Virus record (IMG/VR): IMGVR_UViG_3300045996_002455
Coordinates: 1-47,743 of that record
Length of the DNA stretch: 47,743 nt
Direction: 5' to 3' (one strand)
Source: a virus
Made by a program: the position numbers and the translations under genes
Notes under the pieces: generated by a model
The model's database searches: none
What the model was told of the DNA's origin: nothing
Seen by the model: the letters and a program-made list of their open reading frames with translations, nothing else
Shown here: piece by piece, positions 30,174 through 38,173 of the stretch
Position numbering within the stretch: position 1 is the first letter of the stretch
How the letters are laid out: every line of letters starts with the position of its first letter

Positions 30174-33047
30174 ATGGCGTTTGTGTGGCCGAGTCCCGGC
30201 GAGCGACCGAAGAAGGCTGATGCGGTCACGTTCTACTCGCAAGCAGGGGAGAACGTCACGGTGGACTCGCACGTCGCTGCGCTCCTGCGCGCGCGGCAGT
30301 TGGTCGGCTACAACCCGTACGCCACCAGCCGCTACGTGTTCATGCAGACCGGCGTCACCACGACGACCGCGGCGTTGTCCACGGCCATCGGTCCCGTCCA
30401 CGGCGCGCTCGCGCAGACGTCGGGCGAGGTGGCTATCGGCGACGGGGATTCCTCGCCGTGGGTCTGGATGGCGGATTCGGAAACGGCTGTCGATGGGACC
30501 GACGTCCTGGGCTTCCTGGACGTGGGCCGCTGGCATCGTCAGGGCAGCACGGGCGCCACCAGCACAGGCTACATCGTGCCCGGCCATGGCGTTGCAGGCA
30601 CCGGCTTGGTGGACGACAGCCCGGCCATCGCCGCGCTCGAGTCCGTGCTGTCAGCTCTTGGCGGCGGCACCATCACGTTCACGCCCGGCACCTACCTGCT
30701 GAGCACGAACCTGACCTCGCTCGTCACGACCACCTACGACGTGCAGAACCGGGCGCTGTTCGAGGTGGCATCGGGCGTCGTGCTCGACATCCGCGGCAGT
30801 CTGATTGCGCCGTCAGGCGTGCAAATCTTCGACGTCAGCGCGAGCGTCATCCCGACGCCGCCAGTCGCGAGCACGGCGGCTTGGGCACGCGTGCTGCTCG
30901 CCGGGAAGTCCGGCGTGTTGGCATCGTGGTTCGGCGCGCTCAACGACGACTACGTCACCGACAACCTTATCCCGCTGACCATTTGGCTGAACAGCTGCGT
31001 CGGCACCAGTCTGGCCACGTCCGGCTGCGAGCTCGTGCTCGACAGTCCACGCACCGGCTTCTTCGGGACGAGCGGGCTCATCATCGCGCGCAGCGTGAAC
31101 GGCGGCGTCATTGGCAACCTGACCATCCGCGGGACGCGCGGCTTTGGCTCGCGCATCAAGCACATGGTCGACGCAACCAGCATCACGAACCCTGAGGGCC
31201 TGGGCGTTCTGACGATCAAGTTCGAGTCGGGCAGCAACGCCAACATCCCTTACAACCTCGTCGTCGAGGACATCTCTGTAGAGGGCAACTCGGGCGCGGA
31301 CCGGTCGAAGGCGATCTACTTCGGCTTCTTCAACAACGCCTACTTCGATCGCGTGCAGATCAAGGACACCGGGGGAGAGGGCATCTGCTCACCAGGCGCA
31401 TCGACGCAGGTCAAGCAGCACATCAACAACTGTCGCGCGATCAACATCGGGCGTGAGGGGCTCGTTGCGGCCTTCAACCTGAATGCGCAGAGCGTTCACA
31501 TCACGGGATGCCTGACCGAGTATTGCGGCAAGGACATCGAGCACACCGGGCGCGACTTTTTCATCACGGGCAACGTCTTCAAGTACCCCGACTCGATCTC
31601 GGTCATGGCGTGCAGCACCGTGTTCTCGAACGGTCAGGGCGTCATCGCCGACAACATCATCATCGGTGCGCCGACCGGTCTCGCTATCGCGGCGCAGGAG
31701 GTGACGCTCGGAAACGTCCTCGTCCATCACAACACTCTCATCGCGTGCGGCGATGGCATCAACGTCGGCGCGTCCATCTACAGCAAGGGCGCGGTCACCG
31801 TCGAGAACAACCTGCTGCTGAGTGGAACGGCGAGCGCCACGGCGATCCTGCTCAACCACGGCAAGACCATCTGCCGCAACAACACGATCCAGCGCGTCCA
31901 TGGCGCCACCGGATTCTGCACGGCAGCAGCGCCCACAGCGACGCTCAACGGCGGAGCTACCACGGGCACGTGGGCTGACAAGCAGTACACGGGCACCGTG
32001 TCCAGCACGACCGGCCTCTCGGTTGGTAGCTACATCTCTTTCGCAACCGATACGTCGGTAATCCCGAACTACACCGACAACCACATTTACCGCATCACGG
32101 CTATCAACGGCCTGAGCGTCACGCTGCATAAGCCGAAGTATCGGGCTTGTACAGGCCTGGGGGTCTTTACTCCTCACGTCATCACCATGATCGGCGCGGC
32201 GGCCACTTCCGGAAACGGGCTCTACACCGGCGACGTGTTCGCTGGTTACACGATGACCGTGGTCGGACTCTCCGGGACGTACACCGTGCTCGACACCGAG
32301 CAGGAGTTTGTGGGCGCATCGAACCTCGCGGTCCGCGTGGACGCAACGCCGAACACGACCGTCAGCAACGCGCTGGTCACCTACTCGTCGGCGCCTTGGG
32401 CTTATTGCGTCAGGTCGACCTTTGACGAGGGGTGCCTGATCGAGGGCAACCACACGATCGGCCTCGCATGGACCACGGCTTGGTGCGCGCAGACCGGCTG
32501 GCTCAACACCACGACCGAGAACAACACGTTCGACCTCGACGGCCAGGACCCCACGGGGATGACCGTTCTCCAGGTGCGCGACCTGAGCAACAACGAGGCA
32601 GGTCGCCTGCGGCACGGCACAGGCGCAGGCGACTACATCCGCTGCCAAGAGCCGTGGGGGTACTCGGGCACGAAGCGCAGTTTCGCGACGGCAGACGGCT
32701 GGCCAACGTCTCTCACGTGGAAGATTGGCGACCGCATCGACTACGCGCTGCCAACGGCAGGCAGTTTCATCGGTCTCGTGTGCACCGGCGAGGGCACGGC
32801 TGGCACGCTTGTAGGAAAGACCGGCACGCTGCCAACGGGAACAGACGACCTGACCATGTCTCCTAACGCGAACGCCATCGTGCCTGGCATGTACCTGGCC
32901 ATCGCCACGGTCACCGACCCCAAGCGAGTCGACTCGATTGCTGGTGCGGTGCTGGACCTCGACACCAACAACGCCGACCCGACAGCGACGGCGCAGGCGG
33001 TCACGTTCTCGGCGCCGACGACCACGACGTGGGGACCAACCACATGA
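30174..33047 (+). CDS. Main tail spike (beta-helix, capsule-recognising)
   Basis: 957 aa. The N-terminal domain (FVWPSPGERPKKADAVTFYS, WVWMADSETAVDGTDVLGFL) is of the virion-attachment type. A pectate-lyase-like beta-helix starts near residue 140 (PGHGVAGTGLVDDSPAIAAL, then ITFTPGTYLLSTNL) with rungs through about 560 (VEDISVEGNSGADRSKAIYF; GNVLVHHNTLIACGDGINVG). A C-terminal beta-sandwich carries the trimerisation region. Codons about 347-762 hold eleven GATC sites, while the rest of the genome has essentially none, so this segment looks imported. GAGG precedes the ATG. Confidence 0.78.
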   Translation: MAFVWPSPGERPKKADAVTFYSQAGENVTVDSHVAALLRARQLVGYNPYATSRYVFMQTGVTTTTAALSTAIGPVHGALAQTSGEVAIGDGDSSPWVWMADSETAVDGTDVLGFLDVGRWHRQGSTGATSTGYIVPGHGVAGTGLVDDSPAIAALESVLSALGGGTITFTPGTYLLSTNLTSLVTTTYDVQNRALFEVASGVVLDIRGSLIAPSGVQIFDVSASVIPTPPVASTAAWARVLLAGKSGVLASWFGALNDDYVTDNLIPLTIWLNSCVGTSLATSGCELVLDSPRTGFFGTSGLIIARSVNGGVIGNLTIRGTRGFGSRIKHMVDATSITNPEGLGVLTIKFESGSNANIPYNLVVEDISVEGNSGADRSKAIYFGFFNNAYFDRVQIKDTGGEGICSPGASTQVKQHINNCRAINIGREGLVAAFNLNAQSVHITGCLTEYCGKDIEHTGRDFFITGNVFKYPDSISVMACSTVFSNGQGVIADNIIIGAPTGLAIAAQEVTLGNVLVHHNTLIACGDGINVGASIYSKGAVTVENNLLLSGTASATAILLNHGKTICRNNTIQRVHGATGFCTAAAPTATLNGGATTGTWADKQYTGTVSSTTGLSVGSYISFATDTSVIPNYTDNHIYRITAINGLSVTLHKPKYRACTGLGVFTPHVITMIGAAATSGNGLYTGDVFAGYTMTVVGLSGTYTVLDTEQEFVGASNLAVRVDATPNTTVSNALVTYSSAPWAYCVRSTFDEGCLIEGNHTIGLAWTTAWCAQTGWLNTTTENNTFDLDGQDPTGMTVLQVRDLSNNEAGRLRHGTGAGDYIRCQEPWGYSGTKRSFATADGWPTSLTWKIGDRIDYALPTAGSFIGLVCTGEGTAGTLVGKTGTLPTGTDDLTMSPNANAIVPGMYLAIATVTDPKRVDSIAGAVLDLDTNNADPTATAQAVTFSAPTTTTWGPTT
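31214..32459. other. GATC-containing island inside the spike gene
   Basis: GATC occurs at 31214, 31313, 31347, 31358, 31439, 31595, 31844, 31886, 32189, 32438 and 32456. By eye only one other GATC exists in the window (43960). The island covers the beta-helix body but not the attachment or C-terminal parts of the spike. Confidence 0.75.
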
Positions 33048-33817
33048 CCTCTCACCGCTACACGCGCCGCACGGACGGCACATGGAACAGGCGCACGTCA
33101 GGCGACGCCGAGGCCGCGTCCATGAGCTTCTACGAGGCTATCACGGGCAGCGACTACGCGACCAAGTCTGCGCCTGGCGGGGCGGCTGGCACGGCCACCG
33201 ACTTCTTCGCCGCGCAGGTGTTGCGCTGGCCGTCGCTCGCGGTCGGTTCGGCCACCAGGTCGTCGCACACCAGGCGCTCGGGAAGCTCGGGCTACGTAGG
33301 CCGCACCACGGGCGCGCTGGCTGCGCTGGGTGGATTCGCGTTCGACGGCTCGGCGGGCGCCGTGTCCCTTCCTGACTACACGATACAGCCGGCCGATGAG
33401 GCCGTCGTCATGATGCAGGTGATGGTGTTCACGGGCGGCCAGTTCAGGCACTACGTCAACCGCTCCAAGGTTGGCGCCGATGCTGCCATGGTCGGCCACA
33501 CGCCAGGCGCGAGCGTGCCGGTCGGCTTCGGCATCCGCGGTGACGTGCTGAGCGAGCCGGCGACCAACACGCAGCTGCACGGAATCGCACAGGGCAGCCT
33601 GTCGCTCGGCGCTGACGCGGCGGCTGTGCTCGCGACGGTGCAGGCGTGGTTCGACGCGGTGAAGGCTGCAGGGCATCTCGTGGCCTGCCCTGGCGTCGAC
33701 ACGCCGTTCGTGAGGTACGTCGACGACACCGGCGCGTTCGCTGGCACGGGCGACGCGCTGACCATCACCGGCTCCCCCGACCTCGTCACTATCGATTCCC
33801 CAGACTGGGGATGGTAA
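33044..33817 (+). CDS. Spike-associated structural protein, 257 aa
   Basis: ATG overlaps the spike stop (ATGA). The protein is beta-rich and Gly/Ala-rich (SSGYVGRTTGALAALGGFAF, EAVVMMQVMVFTGGQFRHYV). It may be a lectin-like or assembly partner of the spike. No family recognised. Confidence 0.55.
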   Translation: MTSHRYTRRTDGTWNRRTSGDAEAASMSFYEAITGSDYATKSAPGGAAGTATDFFAAQVLRWPSLAVGSATRSSHTRRSGSSGYVGRTTGALAALGGFAFDGSAGAVSLPDYTIQPADEAVVMMQVMVFTGGQFRHYVNRSKVGADAAMVGHTPGASVPVGFGIRGDVLSEPATNTQLHGIAQGSLSLGADAAAVLATVQAWFDAVKAAGHLVACPGVDTPFVRYVDDTGAFAGTGDALTITGSPDLVTIDSPDWGW

Positions 33818-33826
33818 GGTACCCAC

Positions 33827-34150
33827 ATGAGCAAGTTCGTCGCAGCGTATCTCAACCGCCCCAACCTCGTGACCGCCATCGCCATTAGCCAGTGGGTCAT
33901 CCAGGTGCTCGAGCAGTGGCTACTTTCTGGTCAGGTGCTGACCTGGCAGACGCTGTTCAGCACGGCCATCGCGTTCTACTTCGCCCGGCGACCAGGCGAT
34001 GTGACGCGCCCGGAGGTCAGGGCAAAGCTGCACGAGGTCAGGCAGTCGGCGAGCGCAGCGGGCTACGAGGAGGGCGTGCGCGCCTCCGTGGGCGGCGAGT
34101 GGCGCGAGGAGCCGACCGTCAACGCCAAGCCGTTCAAGGCCATGCCATGA
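33827..34150 (+). CDS. Membrane protein, possible holin, 107 aa
   Basis: Residues 14-52 hold one or two membrane segments (LVTAIAISQWVIQVLEQWLL, TLFSTAIAFYFARR) followed by a soluble charged tail. Small membrane proteins upstream of an endolysin are commonly holins, but three such genes exist here (33827, 34147, 35844). GGTACCC just upstream also forms part of the AAGGT ribosome site. Confidence 0.5.
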   Translation: MSKFVAAYLNRPNLVTAIAISQWVIQVLEQWLLSGQVLTWQTLFSTAIAFYFARRPGDVTRPEVRAKLHEVRQSASAAGYEEGVRASVGGEWREEPTVNAKPFKAMP

Positions 34151-34386
34151 GCCCGGTGGCCGTCGTGCAGCTCGTGGGCGCGGTGGTCGCCGCGGCGGTG
34201 GACGTGCACGAGGAAGACGACTACACGCGGGTCACCTTCCTGAAGATACCCGTCTTCGACACCCGCTGGAGGGGCGTGAAGCGCAGGCAGGCAAGGCGAG
34301 CAGCGCGGCGCGGCGAGAAGAAGGCATCCATGGTCGACTTGGCCAAGCGCACGGTCGACGGCTACCACGAAGGACGTAAAAAATGA
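34147..34386 (+). CDS. Hypothetical protein with hydrophobic N-terminus, 79 aa
   Basis: A short hydrophobic segment (VAVVQLVGAVVAAAVDV) precedes a basic domain (WRGVKRRQARRAARRGEKKA). Coupled by ATGA to both neighbours. It could be a membrane-tethered protein; function unknown. Confidence 0.5.
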   Translation: MSPVAVVQLVGAVVAAAVDVHEEDDYTRVTFLKIPVFDTRWRGVKRRQARRAARRGEKKASMVDLAKRTVDGYHEGRKK

Positions 34387-34778
34387 GGTCATCTGTTGAA
34401 TGCCGTGACGACGCCCTAGACGCCATCGCGCCGCTGTACGACAACGGCTATCAGCGCGTGTACGACGGCACGCAGCCCGCGGCGCTGGGTGCCCTCTCCG
34501 GGAACACGCTGCTCGCCGAGCTGCGCTGGGGGAATCCGGCCTTCGGAGCTTCTTCGGGCGGCGTGCTCACTGCCAACGCGCTCACGGCGGACGCCAGCGC
34601 CAACAACAGCGGCACGGCCACCTTCGTGCGCAACTTCAAGGCGGACGGCACCACCGTTCTCAGCGACATGTCCATCGGCACCAGCGGCGCCGAGGTCATC
34701 GTGCCGACCACCACCGTCACAGCGACGCAGCCGTTCACGGTGAGCTCGGCGACCATCACCTTCCCCATCGGCTCGTAA
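34383..34778 (+). CDS. Beta-rich virion-type protein, 131 aa
   Basis: Strands such as YQRVYDGTQPAALGALSGNT, then SGTATFVRNFKADGTTVLSD, ending TVSSATITFPIGS. This composition recurs in small structural proteins next to tail fibres. The ATG overlaps the preceding stop. Confidence 0.55.
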   Translation: MRSSVECRDDALDAIAPLYDNGYQRVYDGTQPAALGALSGNTLLAELRWGNPAFGASSGGVLTANALTADASANNSGTATFVRNFKADGTTVLSDMSIGTSGAEVIVPTTTVTATQPFTVSSATITFPIGS

Positions 34779-34803
34779 GCCGTGCCTGCCGCGAGGTAGC
34801 TCT

Positions 34804-35847
34804 GTGGCTGTAACCAGACGCGACCCGCCGGATACGCAGGCCAGCTACGCGAACACCAGCCCCACTTTTGCAACAGGCGCCAACCACGTGGCTGGCGACC
34901 TGATTCTTTGTTGGGTCGGGCAAATCAACGGCAGCTACACGAACCTGACGCCGCACAGCGGATTCACGCTCGTGCTGGCCTCGTCGACCGGCAACGTGTC
35001 GCTCTGGGAGGGGTCGCTCGGCAGCTCGGGCGTGCAGACCATCACCTTCACGGACTCGAACGGGGACACGCTCTCGACGCGCATCTGCGAGGTCTACCCA
35101 TCCACCGTATCGATTACCGACGTTGACGAGTTCAGCTTCGCCTCGGGGACGTGGACCTCGCCAGCCCTGACCGCTCTCGCCGCAGGAGCGCAGCGCATCG
35201 ACGCCATCTTCAGCGACGCGATTGTCGGTGACACGGGACAGTCGCTGGTCGCCGCCATCTCGAACCTGTTCGACACGGAGATAGAGCGCTGGGACGACAA
35301 CACGACCGTCGGCCCTGGCTCCAGCGGCACGCGCTCGGGCTCGCACTCAGGCTTCGCGTGGGGCATCGGCGCCATGCTCGAGGACTCGGGCGGCGGCGGC
35401 CTCGATGCTGACGTGGCGGCCGTGATGCCCGGCCTGACCGCTTCTGCAGCGGCCTACCAGACAGCAGTCGCCGCAACTGCGGCGACCATGCCCGGCCTGA
35501 CGGCTTCGGCGAGCGCGTACCAGACCGCGGTCGCGGCCGTCGCGGCGACGATGCCGGGCTTGGTCGCGGCCGTGAGCGCGTCGGCTGGCTCGAGCATCGA
35601 CGCGACCGTGGCCGCTGTCATGCCCGGCCTGACGGCTGCGGCCACGGCCTACCAAGCGGGCGTCGCGACGACGGCGGCAACCATGCCAGGGCTCGTGGCC
35701 GCTGTGAGCGCACGTCAGACAGCTGTAGCTGCAGTCGCTGCGACCATGCCAGGATTGACGGCGCAGGTGTTCGCCAACGGCGGCGAGGAAGTAGTCTTGA
35801 CCGGGCGGCGGTTTGGCCGCGGAAGGCGGAGAACGAGGGCATCATGA
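34804..35847 (+). CDS. Repeat-bearing adhesin-like protein, 347 aa
   Basis: GTG start. Residues 1-200 form a beta-rich domain (NHVAGDLILCWVGQINGSYT, SGFTLVLASSTGNVSLWEGS). From about residue 200 six tandem units of about 21 aa follow, each with an MPGLTA core and an AYQTAVAA linker. The unit resembles coiled stalk repeats. The C-terminus is Arg-rich. It is probably a surface adhesin or fibre; repeats allow length change by recombination. Confidence 0.6.
   Translation: MAVTRRDPPDTQASYANTSPTFATGANHVAGDLILCWVGQINGSYTNLTPHSGFTLVLASSTGNVSLWEGSLGSSGVQTITFTDSNGDTLSTRICEVYPSTVSITDVDEFSFASGTWTSPALTALAAGAQRIDAIFSDAIVGDTGQSLVAAISNLFDTEIERWDDNTTVGPGSSGTRSGSHSGFAWGIGAMLEDSGGGGLDADVAAVMPGLTASAAAYQTAVAATAATMPGLTASASAYQTAVAAVAATMPGLVAAVSASAGSSIDATVAAVMPGLTAAATAYQAGVATTAATMPGLVAAVSARQTAVAAVAATMPGLTAQVFANGGEEVVLTGRRFGRGRRRTRAS
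35409..35772 (+). repeat. Six tandem MPGL repeats in the adhesin gene
   Basis: Six imperfect repeats of roughly 57-66 bp, each coding for an Ala-rich linker plus MPGL. Repeat sequence is diverged at the DNA level (GGCGACCATGCC-type cores), so slippage has not been recent. Confidence 0.7.
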
Positions 35848-36077
35848 ATAGACACGAACAGCAGTTGGTCACCAGCGTCGCGCTCAACACGGCGGCCCTC
35901 GAAGCGGTTTGCGTGGAGCTCCGCGCGTCACGCCGGTCCATCCACCTGGCCGTGCTGGCATCGGCCGTTGTGGGAGCCGCCACGGGCTGCTTCTTTGGCG
36001 CTATGGTGCTCCGCATGGGCGGCGCGCTCGAGGTCACCCACAACTACGCGCAGCCCATCGGCGTGGTGTCGCGATGA
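35844..36077 (+). CDS. Single-span membrane protein, probable holin, 77 aa
   Basis: A hydrophilic N-terminus of about 30 residues is followed by one transmembrane segment (IHLAVLASAVVGAATGCFFG) and a short tail. It overlaps the endolysin gene directly (ATGA), the best position for a holin. Confidence 0.6.
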   Translation: MNRHEQQLVTSVALNTAALEAVCVELRASRRSIHLAVLASAVVGAATGCFFGAMVLRMGGALEVTHNYAQPIGVVSR

Positions 36078-36517
36078 CGCTCGAGCTGTCATGGATGGCC
36101 ACCGCGCACAGCTACGTCGGCCTGCGTGAGTTGGTCAACGGCGCCCTCAATCCCGTCGTGCGCGGCTTCTTCGCGTTCACCGGCTACCCCAAGCTGCTCG
36201 TCACCAAAAAGACGCCGTGGTGCGGGGCGTACGTGAGCGCGTGTCTTGAGCGCGCTGGCATCCGGTCGAAGCGCACGGCTCGCGCGGCATCGTACGCGAC
36301 CTGGGGCGTGCCGTGCTCGAACCGAATCGGCTCGGTCGTGGTGCTGGGCAAGGCGAGCCCAGACGCTGGCGGCAGCGGGCACGTGGGCTTCCGCGCTGGC
36401 CCCAACCTGCCAGACGGCACCTTCCTGCTGCTGAGCGGCAACAGCGCCAACCAGTGCCGCGTTCACCCCTACCGAGTCGAGCTGATTGTGGCCGAGCGTT
36501 GGCCGGTCGAGGCCTGA
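36074..36517 (+). CDS. Endolysin (TIGR02594 / NlpC-P60-like cysteine peptidase)
   Basis: 147 aa. Motifs of the family are visible: a catalytic Cys50 in KKTPWCGAYVSACLERAGI, the AASYATWG substrate edge, and a His103 in GGSGHVGFRAG with a downstream LLSGNSANQCRVHPY. These form the Cys-His dyad cleaving peptidoglycan cross-links. No signal peptide, so a holin is needed. It is placed between the putative holin and the spanin-like gene, a normal lysis cassette. Confidence 0.8.
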   Translation: MTLELSWMATAHSYVGLRELVNGALNPVVRGFFAFTGYPKLLVTKKTPWCGAYVSACLERAGIRSKRTARAASYATWGVPCSNRIGSVVVLGKASPDAGGSGHVGFRAGPNLPDGTFLLLSGNSANQCRVHPYRVELIVAERWPVEA

Positions 36518-36897
36518 TGGACCTGCCGACCATCGACTGGCACTGGCTGGGCAGCATCCTCGGCGGCGGCTTCGTGGCGGCGGCCAGCCGGTCGCTCGGC
36601 ATCGTGCGCCGCATGCAAGCGCTGGAGACGCGCGTCGACACGCAGGGGCAGCTCATGGCCGACCAACGCGACGAGATATCCCGCCTGCGCAAGCTGGTGG
36701 GCAAACAGGACAAGGAGCTGACCGAGCAGCGGAAGCAGCGCTACGTGCTGGCCAGCCGCGTGACCGAGCTGGAGCGCGAGCTGAAGGAAGAGCGCGAGTT
36801 GCGCGTCCGCCTGCAGTTCGAGTATGCGGAGTCGCTGGCGATGGCGGAGCGCAGCCACAAGACAATGCCCCCGCCCGGTTCCAAGACGTCGCGCTAG
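36517..36897 (+). CDS. Inner-membrane spanin-like coiled-coil protein, 126 aa
   Basis: One N-terminal membrane segment (LGSILGGGFVAAASRSLGIV) leads into a long coiled coil (RRMQALETRVDTQGQLMADQ to TELERELKEERELRVRLQF). That is the layout of Rz-type i-spanins, which disrupt the outer membrane at lysis. A separate o-spanin was not recognised. TGATG coupling to the endolysin. The end overlaps a convergent gene by 4 nt. Confidence 0.6.
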   Translation: MDLPTIDWHWLGSILGGGFVAAASRSLGIVRRMQALETRVDTQGQLMADQRDEISRLRKLVGKQDKELTEQRKQRYVLASRVTELERELKEERELRVRLQFEYAESLAMAERSHKTMPPPGSKTSR

Positions 36898-37091
36898 GCG
36901 TAGCGCAGGGCCGTCGCCTCCCACATGCGAGACAGCTGGCGGTAGTACTGCTCGCGCTCGAGGCAGAACACGTACGCCTCGCACAGGCCGTGTCGGGCGT
37001 GAAGCTCGAGGTGGCCGAGCCATTTGTCTGCTGCCAGTCTGTTTGCTCGGCAGCGCCAGCTTGCGTAGGCGACTATCAACGGTCGAACCAT
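36894..37091 (-). CDS. Hypothetical protein, 65 aa
   Basis: Basic aromatic protein (ASWRCRANRLAADKWLGHLE). Last gene of the long minus-strand operon; it overlaps the convergent spanin-like gene by 4 nt and the metalloprotease gene by 16 nt. Unknown function. Confidence 0.5.
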   Translation of the reverse strand: MVRPLIVAYASWRCRANRLAADKWLGHLELHARHGLCEAYVFCLEREQYYRQLSRMWEATALRYA

Positions 37092-37537
37092 GTGTGCCTC
37101 CTCTTGGCGGCCAGCGCCGCGTCGATGCTCTCCTGGGTCACTTCACAGGCATCGGAGACGAAGCCCATGCAGCTCCCAGGAGAGAAGTCGTGATAGAGCA
37201 GCAGGTAGTGCCCCATCTCGTGCATCAGCGTACCGAGCCCAGAACTCGGCGCCAGCTCGAGGCGGGTGTGCCCCTCCGCATCGGTGACGGCCTCGGCGCG
37301 CGCCCGTGAGGGCACCACCACGACGTCGGCCACGTCAGGGCCACCAACGGGCGACCAGACGAGCATGGGCTCCCCAGCGGCCTCGTTCCAGCGCTGCACG
37401 ACGGCCTTGGTGAGCTCGGCCAGCTCCGGTGGCGCGGTCACCTGCCGCGGGTACGGCACGCGCCACTCCACGGGCTCCACTGGCTCCGGGTCGGGAGCGC
37501 AGGCAGCCAGGAGCAGAGCGAGGGCGGTGAGCTTCAC
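37076..37537 (-). CDS. Secreted lipoprotein zinc metalloprotease (matrixin/metzincin-like)
   Basis: 153 aa. A short signal with a lipobox (ALALLLAAC, Cys13) predicts an outer-membrane or periplasmic lipoprotein. The catalytic zinc motif HEMGHYLLLYH (106-116) has His106, Glu107, His110 and His116, and a Met-turn candidate CMGF (Met124) follows. This is the metzincin layout in a minimal domain. GTG 37537 has GGAG 7 nt upstream and overlaps the previous tiny gene (GTGA). A protease exported to the host envelope could affect lysis, superinfection or competing cells. Confidence 0.75.
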   Translation of the reverse strand: MKLTALALLLAACAPDPEPVEPVEWRVPYPRQVTAPPELAELTKAVVQRWNEAAGEPMLVWSPVGGPDVADVVVVPSRARAEAVTDAEGHTRLELAPSSGLGTLMHEMGHYLLLYHDFSPGSCMGFVSDACEVTQESIDAALAAKRRHTWFDR

Positions 37538-37608
37538 TGGCCGCTCCAGACGAGCAGGAGCAGGAGCAGCCAGCCCAGCGCGTCGGCCAGCACGAGCATC
37601 GCCTTCAC
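37534..37608 (-). CDS. Tiny membrane peptide, 24 aa
   Basis: Starting from GTG 37608 it codes MKAMLVLADALGWLLLLLLV followed by WSGQ, essentially a single transmembrane helix. It is linked by 4-nt overlaps to genes on both sides (GTGA), matching this phage's coupling rule. Possible lysis or regulatory peptide. Confidence 0.45.
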   Translation of the reverse strand: MKAMLVLADALGWLLLLLLVWSGQ

Positions 37609-37772
37609 CGCGCACCCCCTGCGATAGCGCGTAGCTTGGCCCGTGGCTGCGCGCGTCCACGACGCCCGCCGTCCAGGGCGACGATGAGCACGGGCTCGGG
37701 CTCGGTCGGTCCCATCATGCGCTCGAGCTGTTGCAGCGCGAAGTGCGCGCGCAGTCTTGTCAGGTCATCCAC
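37605..37772 (-). CDS. Small hypothetical protein, 55 aa
   Basis: GTG start inside the upstream stop region. The sequence begins VDDLTRLRAHFALQQLERMM and ends in a basic tail. It completes the chain of overlapping short genes from 37890 to 37076. Function unknown. Confidence 0.45.
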   Translation of the reverse strand: MDDLTRLRAHFALQQLERMMGPTEPEPVLIVALDGGRRGRAQPRAKLRAIAGGAR

Positions 37773-37890
37773 GCTGCACCCCCAGGTCGCGCTCGGCTCG
37801 GCGCAGGGCTTGGTCGGCGGGCCAGTCTCTTGAGCGGTACGCTAGATACAGCGCCACCAGCTCTCTCGACATCGTCACGGGCTTATCCAT
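37765..37890 (-). CDS. Small hypothetical protein, 41 aa
   Basis: MDKPVTMSRELVALYLAYRS, then an acidic/basic helix. The start lies in an ATGGATAA overlap with the HNH gene stop, the same overlap seen at 43607 and 43800. No function recognised. Confidence 0.5.
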   Translation of the reverse strand: MDKPVTMSRELVALYLAYRSRDWPADQALRRAERDLGVQRG

Positions 37891-38173
37891 CGTCGTCTCC
37901 AATCGCTCCAGAGGTCAGGAGTCGTTGCGTGTGGTCGACCAAGTCCTGTTGCCAGGCCCGCAGCCGGTCTTTCTGCCAGCCCTTGAAGCGACCGGTCAGC
38001 GCGTGGAAGTCTTCGTGGTGAGCGCGGCACAGGGGGATGGTGTCGCTGTTGGCAGCCTTCATGCCCATGCCGCCGCCCGTCATGTGGTGGGCAATGACGT
38101 CTTGCCGCGTGCCGCACACGCCGCAGGGGAGCTGGCGAACGAGCCGGAGGTAGGCCTCACCAGTTGCCGCCAC
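37883..38173 (-). CDS. HNH nuclease, Ref/DUF968-like recombination nuclease
   Basis: 96 aa with PCGVCGTRQDVIAHHMTGGG and PLCRAHHEDFHALTGRFKGW: CxxC, HH and CxxHHxxxH motifs as in the small phage recombination nucleases. Placed beside the helicase, ParB-domain, exonuclease and annealase genes, it is more likely a recombination factor than a homing nuclease. GTG start. Confidence 0.75.
   Translation of the reverse strand: MAATGEAYLRLVRQLPCGVCGTRQDVIAHHMTGGGMGMKAANSDTIPLCRAHHEDFHALTGRFKGWQKDRLRAWQQDLVDHTQRLLTSGAIGDDDG

Noticed and set aside
33811-33826. GGTACCC just before the 33827 start codon
   Set aside because: No -10 or -35 around it; it probably serves only as part of the ribosome site.
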